Shown here: piece after piece, positions 11,600-23,301 of the stretch
Layout of the letters: each line of letters opens with the position of its first letter
How positions within the stretch are numbered: the stretch's first letter is position 1
Origin: Strigops habroptila
Lineage: Eukaryota > Chordata > Aves > Psittaciformes > Psittacidae
Length of the DNA: 64,000 bases
Direction of reading: 5' to 3'
Assembly: GCF_004027225.2 (NCBI RefSeq)
Contig: NC_044289.2
Location: 12,114,354 to 12,178,353 of the forward strand
Translations under genes and position numbers: made by a program
The notes under the pieces: generated by a model
What the model was told of the DNA's origin: nothing
Seen by the model: the letters and a program-made list of their open reading frames with translations, nothing else
The model's database searches: none

Positions 11600-14500
11600 G
11601 CCATATTCTGGAGATGTGTGTGTGTACAGTAACTCTATTGATTTCAGCCTGGCTATTGCAGACGCTAACAGATCTGAAGCAGAATTTGTCCTGAAGCTTT
11701 TACATGGAAGTTCCATGAGAAGCTCAGAACACAAAATAGAAAAGTGGCTGAGAAAAACAGTAAAGACAATTTTTAAAGGAACAAAACAAACCCAAACAAA
11801 AGAAAGAAAAAAAAAATTAAGATGCCTTTACCAAATGTGACCATTATGATCTGGAACACGATCAGCTTGTCGCTGCTCACATTTGCATTGCTCCTCATTG
11901 ATGTGTACTGCTTTTTACACTGGGATAAGCTGGGGACAGGCTGTGCCACTAAGTGTTAGCTCAGTTTGTCAATATTTCTCATAAAGGCTCGTGCCATTCA
12001 GGAGCACAGATAACCAGCAGTGCTTCACTAGCTTTAGATACTGCTGCTCGCCTGGGTGCATCCAGCACAGAGCGCTGTGTGTATAAAAGCCTAAAGAAGG
12101 GATGAGGCAGAAGCGCTGCCATCCTGCAGCGGTGGGGACAGGGATGCTCTGGCCCCTCGGCTGTGCCATTCAGGGTCAGGTCCCCAGTCTCCAGGGATGA
12201 CGACCAGTGTCCCACAGCTCTGCTGCAGCTCTGCCAGTGTCTCTCAAAGGGATCCTTCAGCTGGGGTGGCACGTCCCAAAGCACTTGTTCAGCAACAGCC
12301 AGGGGAGTTGGACCCTCTGGGTGGCTGCTGGGTCCCTCTGGCTGGACCATCTTGGAACCTCCTTCCACAACCCAGCAGGCTGCCATGGACTCATCCCAGA
12401 CACTGACGTGTTGGAGAGAAACGGGAGTCAGGCCTCAGTAAACACTGTGAGATGAAACCTGCATCACTTTCATGAACACATCAAAACCACTGAAGATTTT
12501 GTAAGGCTTTGGAAAGAACCACGTGGAGCAGGAAGAGCTCCTGTAGCACCCGGGTATTTTCCTCACAGCAGTTTTGGAAAGCTGTTCCATGCTTCAGTGA
12601 TGGACATCTGCACACTAGCCAGGGAAAGGAGAGCTCCAACAGGCAGAGCTGGGTTTTGGAGAGGCAGGGGACTGTCTAAAACTGTGCAGAGGGCAGGAGA
12701 GCCCATGGGGTCGGAGCACTCGAGCACCACAACGCGCTGCCCAGGAAGGGCCCTCCAGTGGCCACAACATTTTCGGATGCAGTTCAACAAAATCCCGGAT
12801 CAGCAGTGATTGCGACTGCAGTGCAACAGGTCTCCTTTCCTTCTCTGTATGTGAGCATCGTAACGGTATTAGAGGAGAAATTATTTTGTTCGAGTCATTG
12901 TATAATATTTAAGTTTGGAAAAACCTGAAGCTGGTCATGACTCTACCAACTTTTTCTGTATGATACTTTTCCTTTGAAAATACTGTCATATGAAAATGCA
13001 TATAAATATAACCACAATTTTGGTTGTCGTGATCTCAGATGCCTTACTTTGTTCTGTTTGTGGATGATGAAGCAGCTCAAATAGCTCTCCGTGCGCTGCA
13101 CAGAGCTCTTCTTCTCTGTGGGTGACATTGTATTAGGGTATCATTTGTTTTGCAGCAAAGCGTCAGAATCCAAACCAAATCAGGGTTTGGTCGTGGAGGG
13201 GCTCCACAAACACAGAATGAAGGGACAGATCAAGCCCCCCAGAAATCTCATCTTGATCACGGTGTACAAAGGCCAGGCAAGACCTGGAAATGTTTAAGCT
13301 ACAGAGGATGGACCCAGGGCTGTGTGGGGAAACCCCGAAGGATGACCTTGCAAAACACACACAGCAGCACTGGTGGGAAACACGGGGATTTTCTGGAAGC
13401 AACGCTCGGATCTAACTGTGCCAGAGCGGGAAACACAGGAGGCTTGTGGGGAAGGCAGGAGGAGGAGGAAGCTAAATGCAGCTAGGTACAGAAATGTCTC
13501 GTGAGATAGAGGAAAGCATGAAGGGGAGAAAGGTAATTCTCAGGTACTGAAGAGGTATCCTCTGGGCTTCCTGTGTTTCCAGCCTATCTCAAGAGACGGG
13601 AGCAGGGTAAGGCCGAGTGGGGAACATCCACACTGATGCAGACAGAAACTCCCCAGCAGACAGTGGGGTGTGGAGAACGTTCATCATTACCACTCCTGCG
13701 ACTGACACCCTGTCACCTCCTCTGACCCCTCTGAGGGTCTCCTGGGGCCTGAGGAAGGGCTTTTCTCCCATCCATAGTGCAGTGGGGAGGTGTTGGCAGC
13801 GGGGTCCCTGCCCCAGAAACTGGGAAAGAGCAGAAAAAGGCACCAAGAGAACGATCCTTTGGTGAAGAGTTGCTCAGTGCTCATCTGCCAGCAGGGAGCT
13901 TTAGAGCTGCAAATGCAGAGGAAACACGCAATCTGCTCACAGCTTCCCACACACCAACAACATTTAATTATTAAGATAAGTCATATACTAACCATGACGT
14001 TCATTGTTTTGGGTCTTTTTATGGCATGCATTTATATGTAAGTTACAAAAAGAGATTTTGTGTGTGTGTGGTGAGCTATAGTGACAAATGAGGTGTGGGA
14101 TCATCGTATTGAAAAGGTTTTGCAGAATAAAACCTCATTTTCCTCTTTCTGTGTCATTCATCCCACAGTGATCTGGGATAAACAGCCACTTTGGCTGCGA
14201 GGGCTGGAGCCACCAGAACTGCCCCATAACGTATTTCTGCAGGACCAAAGCCTTTATTTTCCCCACAAAGGACTTTTGGTTCTCTTATGAGCCTGAAACA
14301 GGCATTGCCATGCGTTTATTTCCCTTACCACTGCCAGGTAACAGTTTTGTGCTTAAAGCAATGACTGGTAGGGAGGAAAACAGACATTTGTGCAGTGCCA
14401 CTGCCTTTGTATGTTCATTTATCATTTCTTATATGAATAAAGGCTGGGGGAAGAGGTGAACCGAGGGCTCTGTGCCCTGTTATGGGGAGGTCTGCCCCTG

Positions 14501-14770
14501 TGTGCTGAGGGGTCTCTAGGAGCAAGCATTGCCCACTGGGCCTGTGTGGTAACCAGGTAAATAGGGTTTTAACTAAAACCCAGCACTGAAGCTGTGTCCG
14601 GTCCCTCTCCGGCTTCTTTCCCATCTCCCCGGTGCAACACAAAGTACAGTCTAATCCATGGATCCTTATGAAGCCCGAGACCTTCTTCCAGAGTTCCTCT
14701 GGTAAAACTCCTCTGAATTACGAACCTCTTTCCCCAACAATTTCCTATAAAGGATTTAATTACTATTTTG
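11600..14770. other. Intergenic region between GGT7 and NCOA6
   Basis: I see no coding exon, RNA gene or recognised repeat. Short open frames here have no family resemblance. The region includes an A-rich stretch (about 11775-11820) and AT-rich sequence near 12890-13020 and 13960-14040. Confidence 0.6.
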
Positions 14771-15078
14771 TGTGGAACCTCGGCCAGGAAACGCTCTTTA
14801 TTCACTACGGAAGAGACCGCTCGCCCCGCGGCCCCCCGGGACTCTCCTCAGGCGGGAGGAGCGGCCCGACCGCGCTCCCACCCGTGAAGGAAGGAGGGTC
14901 CAGCGGGGCCGCTCCCGGGGCGGGCCCCGAGGGGCTCTCCCCGCTAAGGGGAGATGCGCGGCCCCGGTACCGGGAGCCGGTGCCCGGGGAAAGGCTCACA
15001 CACATCCCCCCCCCCCCCGCCCCTCACGGCTCCCCGGCTCCGCGCGCTCGGACGCAGGCGCGCGCGGGCGGCGCGGGT

Positions 15079-15084
15079 CACGTG
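15079..15084 (+). promoter_or_regulatory. NCOA6: CACGTG E-box in the NCOA6 CpG island
   Basis: The palindrome lies in the context ggtcacgtgcc, which partly matches the GTCACGTGAC consensus bound by USF, MITF and TFEB-type factors. Binding is not shown by sequence alone. Confidence 0.4.
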
Positions 15085-15229
15085 CCGCGGCGGCGGAGGG
15101 AGGCGGCGGCGGAGCGGCGCTGGGTGTCCCGGTGTCCCCGGGCCGAGCGCGACACCCCCCCCCCCCTCCGTCCGCTCCCCTCCCGCCCCGCGTCCGCCCG
15201 CCCGCGACACCGGCCCCGCGGGCCCCGCT

Positions 15230-15317
15230 CGCTGAGGCGGACCCGCTCTCCTCGCGGCGGCCGTGGCGGAGGCGGCGGCGGCGGCAGCAGCAGCAGCAGC
15301 AACAGCGGCAGCTCCAG
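15230..15317 (+). other. NCOA6: Probable NCOA6 non-coding exon 1 (3' end)
   Basis: A consensus donor (ctccag followed by gtgagg) lies at 15317/15318, downstream of a GGC/CAG repeat in the CpG island. The NCOA6 ATG lies 13 kb further on, so exon 1 must be untranslated. The transcription start cannot be fixed from sequence, so the left bound is arbitrary. Confidence 0.5.
15266..15302 (+). repeat. GGC then CAG trinucleotide tract
   Basis: About six GGC units run directly into about six CAG units just before the presumed exon 1 donor. It would lie in the 5' UTR and is likely to be length-variable. Confidence 0.75.
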
Positions 15318-16617
15318 GTGAGGGCGGGGCGGGCTCTCGGCGGGGCCTTTCCGCCGGCCGAGGGGGCGCGGGGACCCGGCGGCCGCGGCGGCGGGCGTGA
15401 CAGAGGCGGAGGGGCGGAAGCGGCGCCCCAGCGGAGCCAGTGCTGGCGGCGGCCCGGGCACGGAGCAGGCCGGGCGGCGCGGCGGGAAGGGGCAGTGGGG
15501 CCTGGCCGGGGCTCGGGCCGGGATGCCAGGCCGCGGGGAGCTGGGGGCTGCCGGGGCCCGCGGGGAGCTTCGGCGGGAGCCTGTCAGCGGTAGGCGGGGG
15601 GCCGCGGCCTGGGCCCCAGCGCCCGGTGAGCCCGCCCGGCCGCGGCCTGCAGCCTGCCCCCGCCCGCCGGCTGGCGCTGCCCCGCCGAGGGCTGCGGGGC
15701 CGGTCCGGGTTCCCCCGGCGTTCGGATCGCGGCCTCAACCGCGACCTGTTAGAGCCCGAGACAGGCCCGCGGCCGAGGAGAGGGGCGCTGGGGCGCCGTG
15801 CCGAGGGCAGCGCTCGGTTCCCGGGGAGGGCAGCGCTGCCGAGCCGGCCGCGGGCAGCCGCCGGGGGCCTGTCAGCAGCGGGAGCGTCTTTGGGCTTCGG
15901 ACGGTGTTTCTGATCCTAGTTTCTGAGCCCTGACCTCACGCGGGCGTTTGACGTCTTTGTACGATGTCAGCGAGAACGCGTTGACGTTTCCCTGAAGCCA
16001 GGCTTTTGTTTGAGGTCCTCGGTGGCTCTAAAGCAGCCAGAGGAAGGCTGCTCTCCTCGTTCCTTCGGCTTGATTTCTGCTCCGAATTGCACCTACCTTC
16101 TGGAGCCCCTCGGAGGACTCGGGGTTCCAATTCCTTCAGGCTGCTGCGGGCAGTGGGAAGCCGGGAGCTTTTCTGTCGCTGCCTTGGTGCGGTTCTGAAA
16201 GCTGCGAGCTGTAGTGTTGTGGTGAGCTTTGTCTCTTCATAACCCCTCAGCTTCCGCACACGCACGCCTGTGCTCGCTCCCCGAGCTGAGAGGTACACCA
16301 AATCCTGTCTCATTTGAATTTTATTAGAGGACACCCAGTGCCTCTTGTTGGTGTTTGGAGTTAACGTGTGTCGTAGTCTTTCTGGCCGGTTCTTTAGCTA
16401 ATGCATCTTCCAGTATTTCCGTATGAGAAAACAAGCTCAAAGAGAACACACTTTGCGTTTTCATAATAGGTCGCCAAGCACAATAACCACGATTTTTGGC
16501 TTTAGCAGCTCTTTTCCAGTTGCAGGAAGCATTCCCGGCTTTTCTGTGCGTCTGGTGGGGAGAGAAACAAAGGTCTCAAGGCACATGTCCAGAGTGGCTG
16601 GGTTGACAAGCCTCAGG

Positions 16618-16941
16618 ATTAAAGGAGCTGCCTACAAGAAATCTGGAGAGGGATTTTGACAAGGGCCTGTAGGGACAGGACAAGGGGGGGTGGCTTCAAG
16701 CTGAAGAGGGGAGATTTAGAGTAGATACTAGGAAGAAGTTCTTCCCTGTGAGGGTGCTGAGGCGCTGGCACAGGGTGCCCAGAGAAGCTGTGGCTGCCCC
16801 ATCCCTGGCAGTGTTCAAGGCCAGGTTGGACACAGGGGCTTGGAGCAACCTGCTCTAGTGGAAGGTGTCCCTGCCCGTGGCAGGGGGTTGGAACTGGATG
16901 AGCTTTAAGGTCCCTTCCATTCTCTGATTCTGTGGTTCTAC
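16618..16941 (+). mobile_element. CR1 LINE, 3' end, sense
   Basis: The copy shows the CR1 3' terminal region: the gagggattttgacaagggcc start, ttcttccctgtgagggtg, the ctggcagtgttcaaggccag block, ggaaggtgtccctgcc, and a tail of ATTCT-G-GATTCT type repeats. It is 5'-truncated and carries no intact coding sequence. Confidence 0.92.
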
Positions 16942-17646
16942 AGTGATCCATTGGGGTGTTTGCTGGAAATTCATATGCTCCTCAAATATTCCTTGAGCCG
17001 TGTGGCCTCCTGTGAGAGTTACCTGCCTTTACCGGGAAGGTTAGCACAGTAATGCTGTATCGTGACTCTCCTCTGAGAAGAAATAAAATCACACCGGGTG
17101 AGGTTGCTCACAGACCTGATCCTCTGTCGGGAAATGACACTTCTGAGTATTTTGGACCTACGGAAAGGCATTCCGTTAGGTCTCAGATTTTGGCTGGGAG
17201 AGCTCCCAGCAGCACTCTCCAGCCACTGTCTCCAGAAAGCCTGTTCCTCCACAGGGCTTAGAGAGAGGAGTGGTTTACAACAGGCTTCCAACTGATGCAG
17301 TAATTTTACATTATTCTAGTAAAAAAATAGGTGTTTCCTTAAAGTGAAAACCAACTGTGTGTGTGGGGAAACGCGAGAAATGCAGCCTTCCCCTGGGCAC
17401 CACTAAATTGTTCTTGTTTTCACTTATCCATGGCAATGATTTCATATTTTTTAATATTGATGGAAGCTGTAGTTACAGCCGAGTTACGCAGACATACTGA
17501 ATTGGTTTGCAGTGGCAGGGGGTTTGCTGCTAAAGATGTTGAAGAGTTTTTGTGGCTGTGACAGTTTGCATTGCTGACAGCGAGATTTTATAGGTTGCCT
17601 GTGTACCGCTGGTGGGCAGGAGGCATGAGAGGTGTCTGGTTCAAAG

Positions 17647-18225
17647 TCATAGAATCACAGACTGGGTTGGAAGGGACCTTAAAGCTCATCCAGTTCCAAG
17701 CCCTTGCCATGGGCAGGGACACCTTCCACTAGAGCAGGTTGCTCCAAGCCCCTGTGTCCAACCTGGCCTTGAACACTGCCAGGGATGGGGCAGCCACAGC
17801 TTCTCTGGGCACCCTGTGCCAGCGCCTCTGCACCCTCACAGGGAAGAACTGCTGCCTGAGAGCTCATCTCAATCTCCCCTCTGGCAGGTTAAAGCCATTC
17901 CCCTTGTCCTGTCCCTACAGGCCCTTGTCCAAAGCCCCTCCACAGATTTCTTGTAGCCCCTTTAGGCACTGGAGCTGCTCTAAGGTCTCCCCTTAAGGAG
18001 CCTTCTCTTCTCCAGGCTGACCCAGCCCAGCTCTCTCAGCCCGGCTCCAGAGCAGAGCTGCTCCAGCCCTCGCAGGATCTCCCTGGCCTCCTCTAGATTT
18101 GCTTGAGTAGGTCGTTGTCTATTTTGTGTTGGGAGCCTCAGAGCTGAATGCAGCGCTCCAGGTGGAGTATCATGAGAGCAGAGTAGAGGAGAAGAATCCC
18201 TTCCCTCAACCTGCTGGGTCATGGG
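17647..18225 (-). mobile_element. CR1 LINE, 3' region, antisense
   Basis: The sequence reads as the reverse complement of about 580 bp of CR1, starting from the tail (catagaatcacag, then gggttggaagggacc). It continues through the tgttcaaggcc block and into the C-terminal reverse transcriptase region. The first 290 bp match the copy at 16618-16941 closely, so both belong to one subfamily. Confidence 0.92.
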
Positions 18226-21200
18226 GTCTCTGTGAGAAACGCCAGCGCTGTGCTGTATGGAGGGTGCAGTGAGAACGCCTGGTGGTGTGCAGACCATTGA
18301 CCAGCAAGACTTAACCACATGTATTGCAAACACTGTGTTCAAGCACAAACTTGTTCCCTAATGCTGGGCTAGAGCAGAAGTAATGGGAGAGCATGTGTTG
18401 TATTGGGAGAAGTTAAGGGGCAGAAGTGGAAGGAGAAATAATCCTACATAACACGGACTTGAGGCAGGGAAGATGCATCCTCAAACTCCAGGTGAGATGT
18501 TTTCCATGTGTCAGCCAGGTGACCGGCTTGCCTTTGCTTTGCTGAAACTGTGGATATTGTGTGTTTTGTCTTGACACTGCCATGAGCTATGATGTCCCCT
18601 CCAGAGCAGATCACTGATGTTCTTGGGCAGGACCTGAGCATTTTGGCCATGTAGTCAGTGTGTTCCTTAGTTCGTATACACTGATTGCTTAAGGGTTGGC
18701 TCAAGCTGGTGTTTGAAACTCAGATTGTCTAGTGTCCTGGCTAATCAGAAGGAAGGAAAAAGTCTTTCCAGTGATGCTGTTGCAGTTGAAAGCGCATCTG
18801 AGCTTTGGATTACACAGGAGGATAGTAGGGGAAGTTTTCCAAAGGCCCTGGAGCCTGGGATTTCTCTCGGTCCATTGGGGGGTCATTTTTCACCCGGTGT
18901 GTACTCTGCCATTGGTGCTGTGAACAGCATCCTGCCTGCACTCTGAATAACTGATCAAAAATGGCTATTGTCCAGCTTAAAAATAGAAGCAAGAAGTGAA
19001 TTCTGTCACGTATATGTCGCAGCCTTGAGCTTGTGTCATAGTAAAGAACCCTTCCTTATGTACTTGGGGAAAAAGAAAGGCAACCAGTGCGTGTCACGGT
19101 GGGTCTGGTCTGGGGTGATGGAGGGATGCCTGCAGGGGACACCACAGCTCATGAAGGCCATTGTCTTTCGGGAACCAAGAGGACAGTTGCTGTTTCTCCA
19201 GCTTGAATGAGTGTTTTTGAAGCGCAGCCCTACACAGGGATTGGGATCAGATCTGTACAAAACTTGAAAAGTGGGAATGATGTATAGTGTCTTGTCTAAA
19301 GTAATTTGTCTACATGTCAATTGATAATTTGGGACAAGAAATTGCTTATACTGAGTTGCATATGTGGGAGCCTGAGCATTAGGTTTGATGTATGAAAGGG
19401 GATTGATTTAGTTATTCCCACCAAAAGGTGCGCGCTATTAAATTTTCCAAGTCCTGTGCGTATCATTTTAATGTTATAATTTTTATCCTTTTAAAAGTCA
19501 AGCTGGCCCACCGGGCTACACAGCCCATGTGAGACTGGGTTTCCCATCATGGTTTCTGGGTAGCACTGACAAAGACTGGATTAAGCCTCCATCTGCACAT
19601 ACATGTGTGTAGGCGCAAGCTCACAAGCCTCCCTCCTTGCTGGATGATACAAGGAGAACGTGAGGAGTTATTTCTGCCTTGCTTCCTGATAAATTCAAAG
19701 GTTTAACATCTGTAGTGACATCGTTTTTCCCGGCAGTGAGTGGAGAGCACGTGAGAGGTGAGATCCAAGGCTTGTATTGGCAGTTCTGACAGGTCTCCTT
19801 CCCAGACAAGTTGAGGAACAAGCAGTTGGAGTCTTGAGACTCAATAGTCTTGAGACTATTGAGGATGTAGGAGCAGAACCTTCCAAGGCAAAACCATGGC
19901 CAGGTTTTCTAGTGGGGCTTAGTTAAGAATAGTACTGGAAAAGAAACAGCACCTCATCTTCTGGCTGCAGCACTGGAAAGTGTTTCTTCTTGGGGTTTTT
20001 GGGGTGCTCTTCCCACCCCTGCAAGCACACAGTGCTGTCTAATTCTGTTGCATCCTAGTTTTACCAGAAGGTGCAAAGTTGGTCAGTGATTATGTGATTC
20101 TTAAGAGCAGCAGGGACAATCAGTAACACTTTTGAAATGGGATTCTTCCAAAAACCCAGAGCAGCACAAAATAAGCTGCAAGTTTCTATAGAATCAGGAA
20201 ACTCTCAGAACAATCTTGATTTTAGCAAAAGCTGCTCCTGCTTGTGTTATATGAAGATGTTTAGGTCAGGGGAAACAGTCTTCTTATTATTGAGTGTCTT
20301 ACATCAAAGGAATTACTTTTAAGCTGTTTGTTTTAGCTTAAATCTTCATACTTTGTAATGTTTAAGAATTTTTAAAATGGTATTGAAGTTTCCTAGACTG
20401 TTATTACCAATAAGAGGAAGAATATTGCAGTAACCAAGAGGTGCAGTTTTCAGGCAAACCACAGTCCAGGACTGGTAATCACAAGAACACCCCGGCTGGT
20501 TGTATCAGCATTTCTGAAACTCAGGGAGAGAATTTGTTGGTGAGGGAGTGCCTATGGGGCACGTCAACCCAGAAGGGTTTGGTAGTGGTTAAATTCAGCT
20601 TGAAATAAAAAGCTTGTTGCAACACAAACAATGAATTGATTGCTTCTCAAAAAGGAGTTTTCTCAGCCTTTGGAAAATAAAATAGAGTTTCTTGTCAAGG
20701 TGCATCTGATTTCAAGTAGCATCTCATTTTACTTGTTTGCTGATTGCATCGAGGGGTCTTTGTGAAAGGTTACGTACTGTGAAGCTCTGTGTAGTACTTG
20801 TCTGTTACAAGCTGTGGTGTATTTCTTCCAAATGGAGATATCCTTAACACGTGAAATTAATAATTCAGCTGATGATTGATCAAATTTTACACCGTGTAGG
20901 CTACATCTTCCAAAAATTGGTGATTCTGAGGTGACTTGTGACAGGGGGAGAAGTTCTTGTGTTCACAGGTGGCCTTCTTGTGTTAGTATCTGTGCTGCTG
21001 CAAGTGGGGATTTCTCCATGGCTAACTTGGCTACAGCCAAAGCTCATGCTGGAGTTACCATCTTGCTTTTTAAAGTAACCCTGATGATCTTGTCAGCCAA
21101 ATTCTGTTGAAATAAAATTAATGGCTTAGCGGAGACGTGTCCATTGCAGCTTGGCAGGAGTTGTGGGGTTACAACAAACCGATGTTCCACTAAACCTGCT

Positions 21201-23235
21201 GTCAAAATGCAGCAAGATATCACTGCAAAAGGTCATAAACGTTACAACAAGCTGTAATTTTCTCCTTGCTGGAAACACTGGCTTCAGGCGTTTTGTGCTT
21301 GAGGGCATTTTGAAAGTCTTTATCAGATAAGTTATTGTAATGAGAGTTGGAGTGAATGTACTAACATTGATTAGTTATTTTCCTCAACCAAGTTTGGTAT
21401 CGTCACATGGGTGGAGACAGCAGCAGTTTGTTGTTCTTCTTTCCCATAGCCTGGGCTGACCATCCTCAGTTTCTTACTGGAGCTTGCTGGGGCCACCTGC
21501 CTCTTATCTGGAGCCATTGGGTGTCCACAGAGCGTCTTGTACCCTCCACTGTGGTGAGGGAGGGTCAGCCTTCCCTCGGAAGGGAGAGCTGGAGGAACAA
21601 AAGCCCCTCAGTTCCTCACATCAGAGTTTAGATGATTTTCCTTCCAGTTCACCACCCTTCAGCCAAACGTTGACTCTTAACCCAGCCTTGCCAGACAGTT
21701 TGGATGGGGCTGATTTCTGTCAGCTTTGAGGCCGCCTTATAAGCAGCTTCTAATTGGCTTACAATTAATAAATGATATTAACATTTCAGATTTCAGGTTT
21801 TAGTTTTGCTTGTCTGCTGGCTGTCTGGTCATGGTGTTTAGGCAGGTTTATCCATAGGTGCAAACAGCAAAGTTACTGCTTATGATTTAGCTACTCGGGT
21901 CTTCCACTTGGTACTCTGTACTGCTTTTTGAATTAAAATGCCTATTTAGAAATACAAGATGATACCAGAGATTGAAAAGTGTTAGGTAACTATTAAAAGA
22001 GCTACAAACCATGTATGATCTGATTTGCTGTGAGTGCTCCTTCCTTCCCTTCGAGTTGCTGGGCTGGTGGAAGTGCAGAGGCTGTGGCACAGTACAAAGG
22101 CTTTTAAAGTGATTTTACTTTGTCGTTTAAACAGAAGATAGCAAATTTCTGCTTTGTCTTTCTGAGTCTTTCTCTCTTCTGCTTCCCCAGTTTGATTTTG
22201 GGTAGTTCCCTTCCCCGCTGAGGAGCAGGCTGGCACGTTAGCAGAAAATCTGCTTGAAAACCAGCCCTGAGATGTTACTAGAAATGATGTTGATTTGAGG
22301 GGCGGTGTTTTGTTTTCACTGCAGCCATTAGCTTTACTGCTGCGTTTTCATTACCCTGAGTGGTTTGAGTGCAACTTGATGAGACCGTGAACAGGAGCAG
22401 GTTCTGGGGCTGGATTCACCTCATTTTGTTGGCCACCTGCAATAAAAATGGCCATCTGAGGTGGTCGTGTGTGTTCATTACATGTTTCTGGAGAGAGCGG
22501 TTTAGGCGTCCGCTTAGGATGAGCTGAAGCGCATCCTAGTTGTGCCAGTTTCTCTTTTCTGAAGATAAATTTAATCTAGAAGAGTTTATCTTGGCTTAAA
22601 TAAATACATTATTCGATAAAACTTGGCCTGTTTAGAAGATTAAAATGTCATTTCGAGCCAAAGGGAGTATTCCATCTTTTGCCTGTCATGAGAGGTTTTT
22701 TCCAGATCCTCAGTTTTTGCTGCTAACATGTGTATATAGTAACATGTACTAAGGAGAGAGTTGGATTTGGTGCAAAACTGCGTATTAAAAATCAAGGCAT
22801 TTAATGATATTCAGTATTTTTGTTATTTTATGTCATTGATGAAACGTGATGGTTTTCTTTCAGGATTACATTTTTGGGAGTTGCTGTTTAACCATGTTTG
22901 CCAGTCTGGAATTACCTGAAGACCTGTTGCATGCCACAAAGTACTGAAGTTGTGGATTTTTTTTTTGGTAGGTAAAATAAGAATATGATGTGTCTGAATA
23001 TCTCTTGTTCTCCTCCCAACTGTCCTGCTAATAGGTCCTGGCCCCTAATGTTTGTGTGTGTTTGAAGGGCTGGCTCCAGAGCTGACTTCTCGGTTTGCTC
23101 TAGGGGGTTATGGGCATTTGCCACAGCTAAAACTATGTTTCATGGTGTTATCCCTCTTTAATGCCAATGTTTGAAGTTCCAGATTACTAACTTGTTTCAG
23201 AGGAAATTTTACTGCATGTTTATTTTTATCCGTTA

Positions 23236-23301
23236 CCATAGACTGGTTTGGATTGGAAAGGACCTTAAAGATCATCTGATTCCAACCCCAGCCATGGGCA
23301 G
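23236..23301 (-). repeat. CR1 tail fragment, antisense
   Basis: The fragment matches the CR1 3' end in reverse complement: ggtttggattggaaaggacc, then accttaaagatcatctgatt and the ccatgggcaggga block. Confidence 0.85.

Larger units (their letters stand above)
14770..15930 (+). promoter_or_regulatory. NCOA6: CpG island, probable NCOA6 promoter
   Basis: Base composition changes sharply from AT-rich to very G+C- and CpG-rich at about 14770 and returns by about 15930. There is no TATA box in a convincing place. GC boxes, C runs of 13 (15006-15018) and 12 (15155-15166) and a CACGTG site are present. The next + strand gene is NCOA6, and a consensus donor at 15318 lies inside the island, so this is most likely its TATA-less housekeeping promoter. 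Confidence 0.8.

Noticed and set aside
14632-15933. Several long open frames on both strands in the CpG island
   Set aside because: Very high G+C removes stop codons. The products are Arg/Pro/Gly/Ala low-complexity and overlap each other on both strands.
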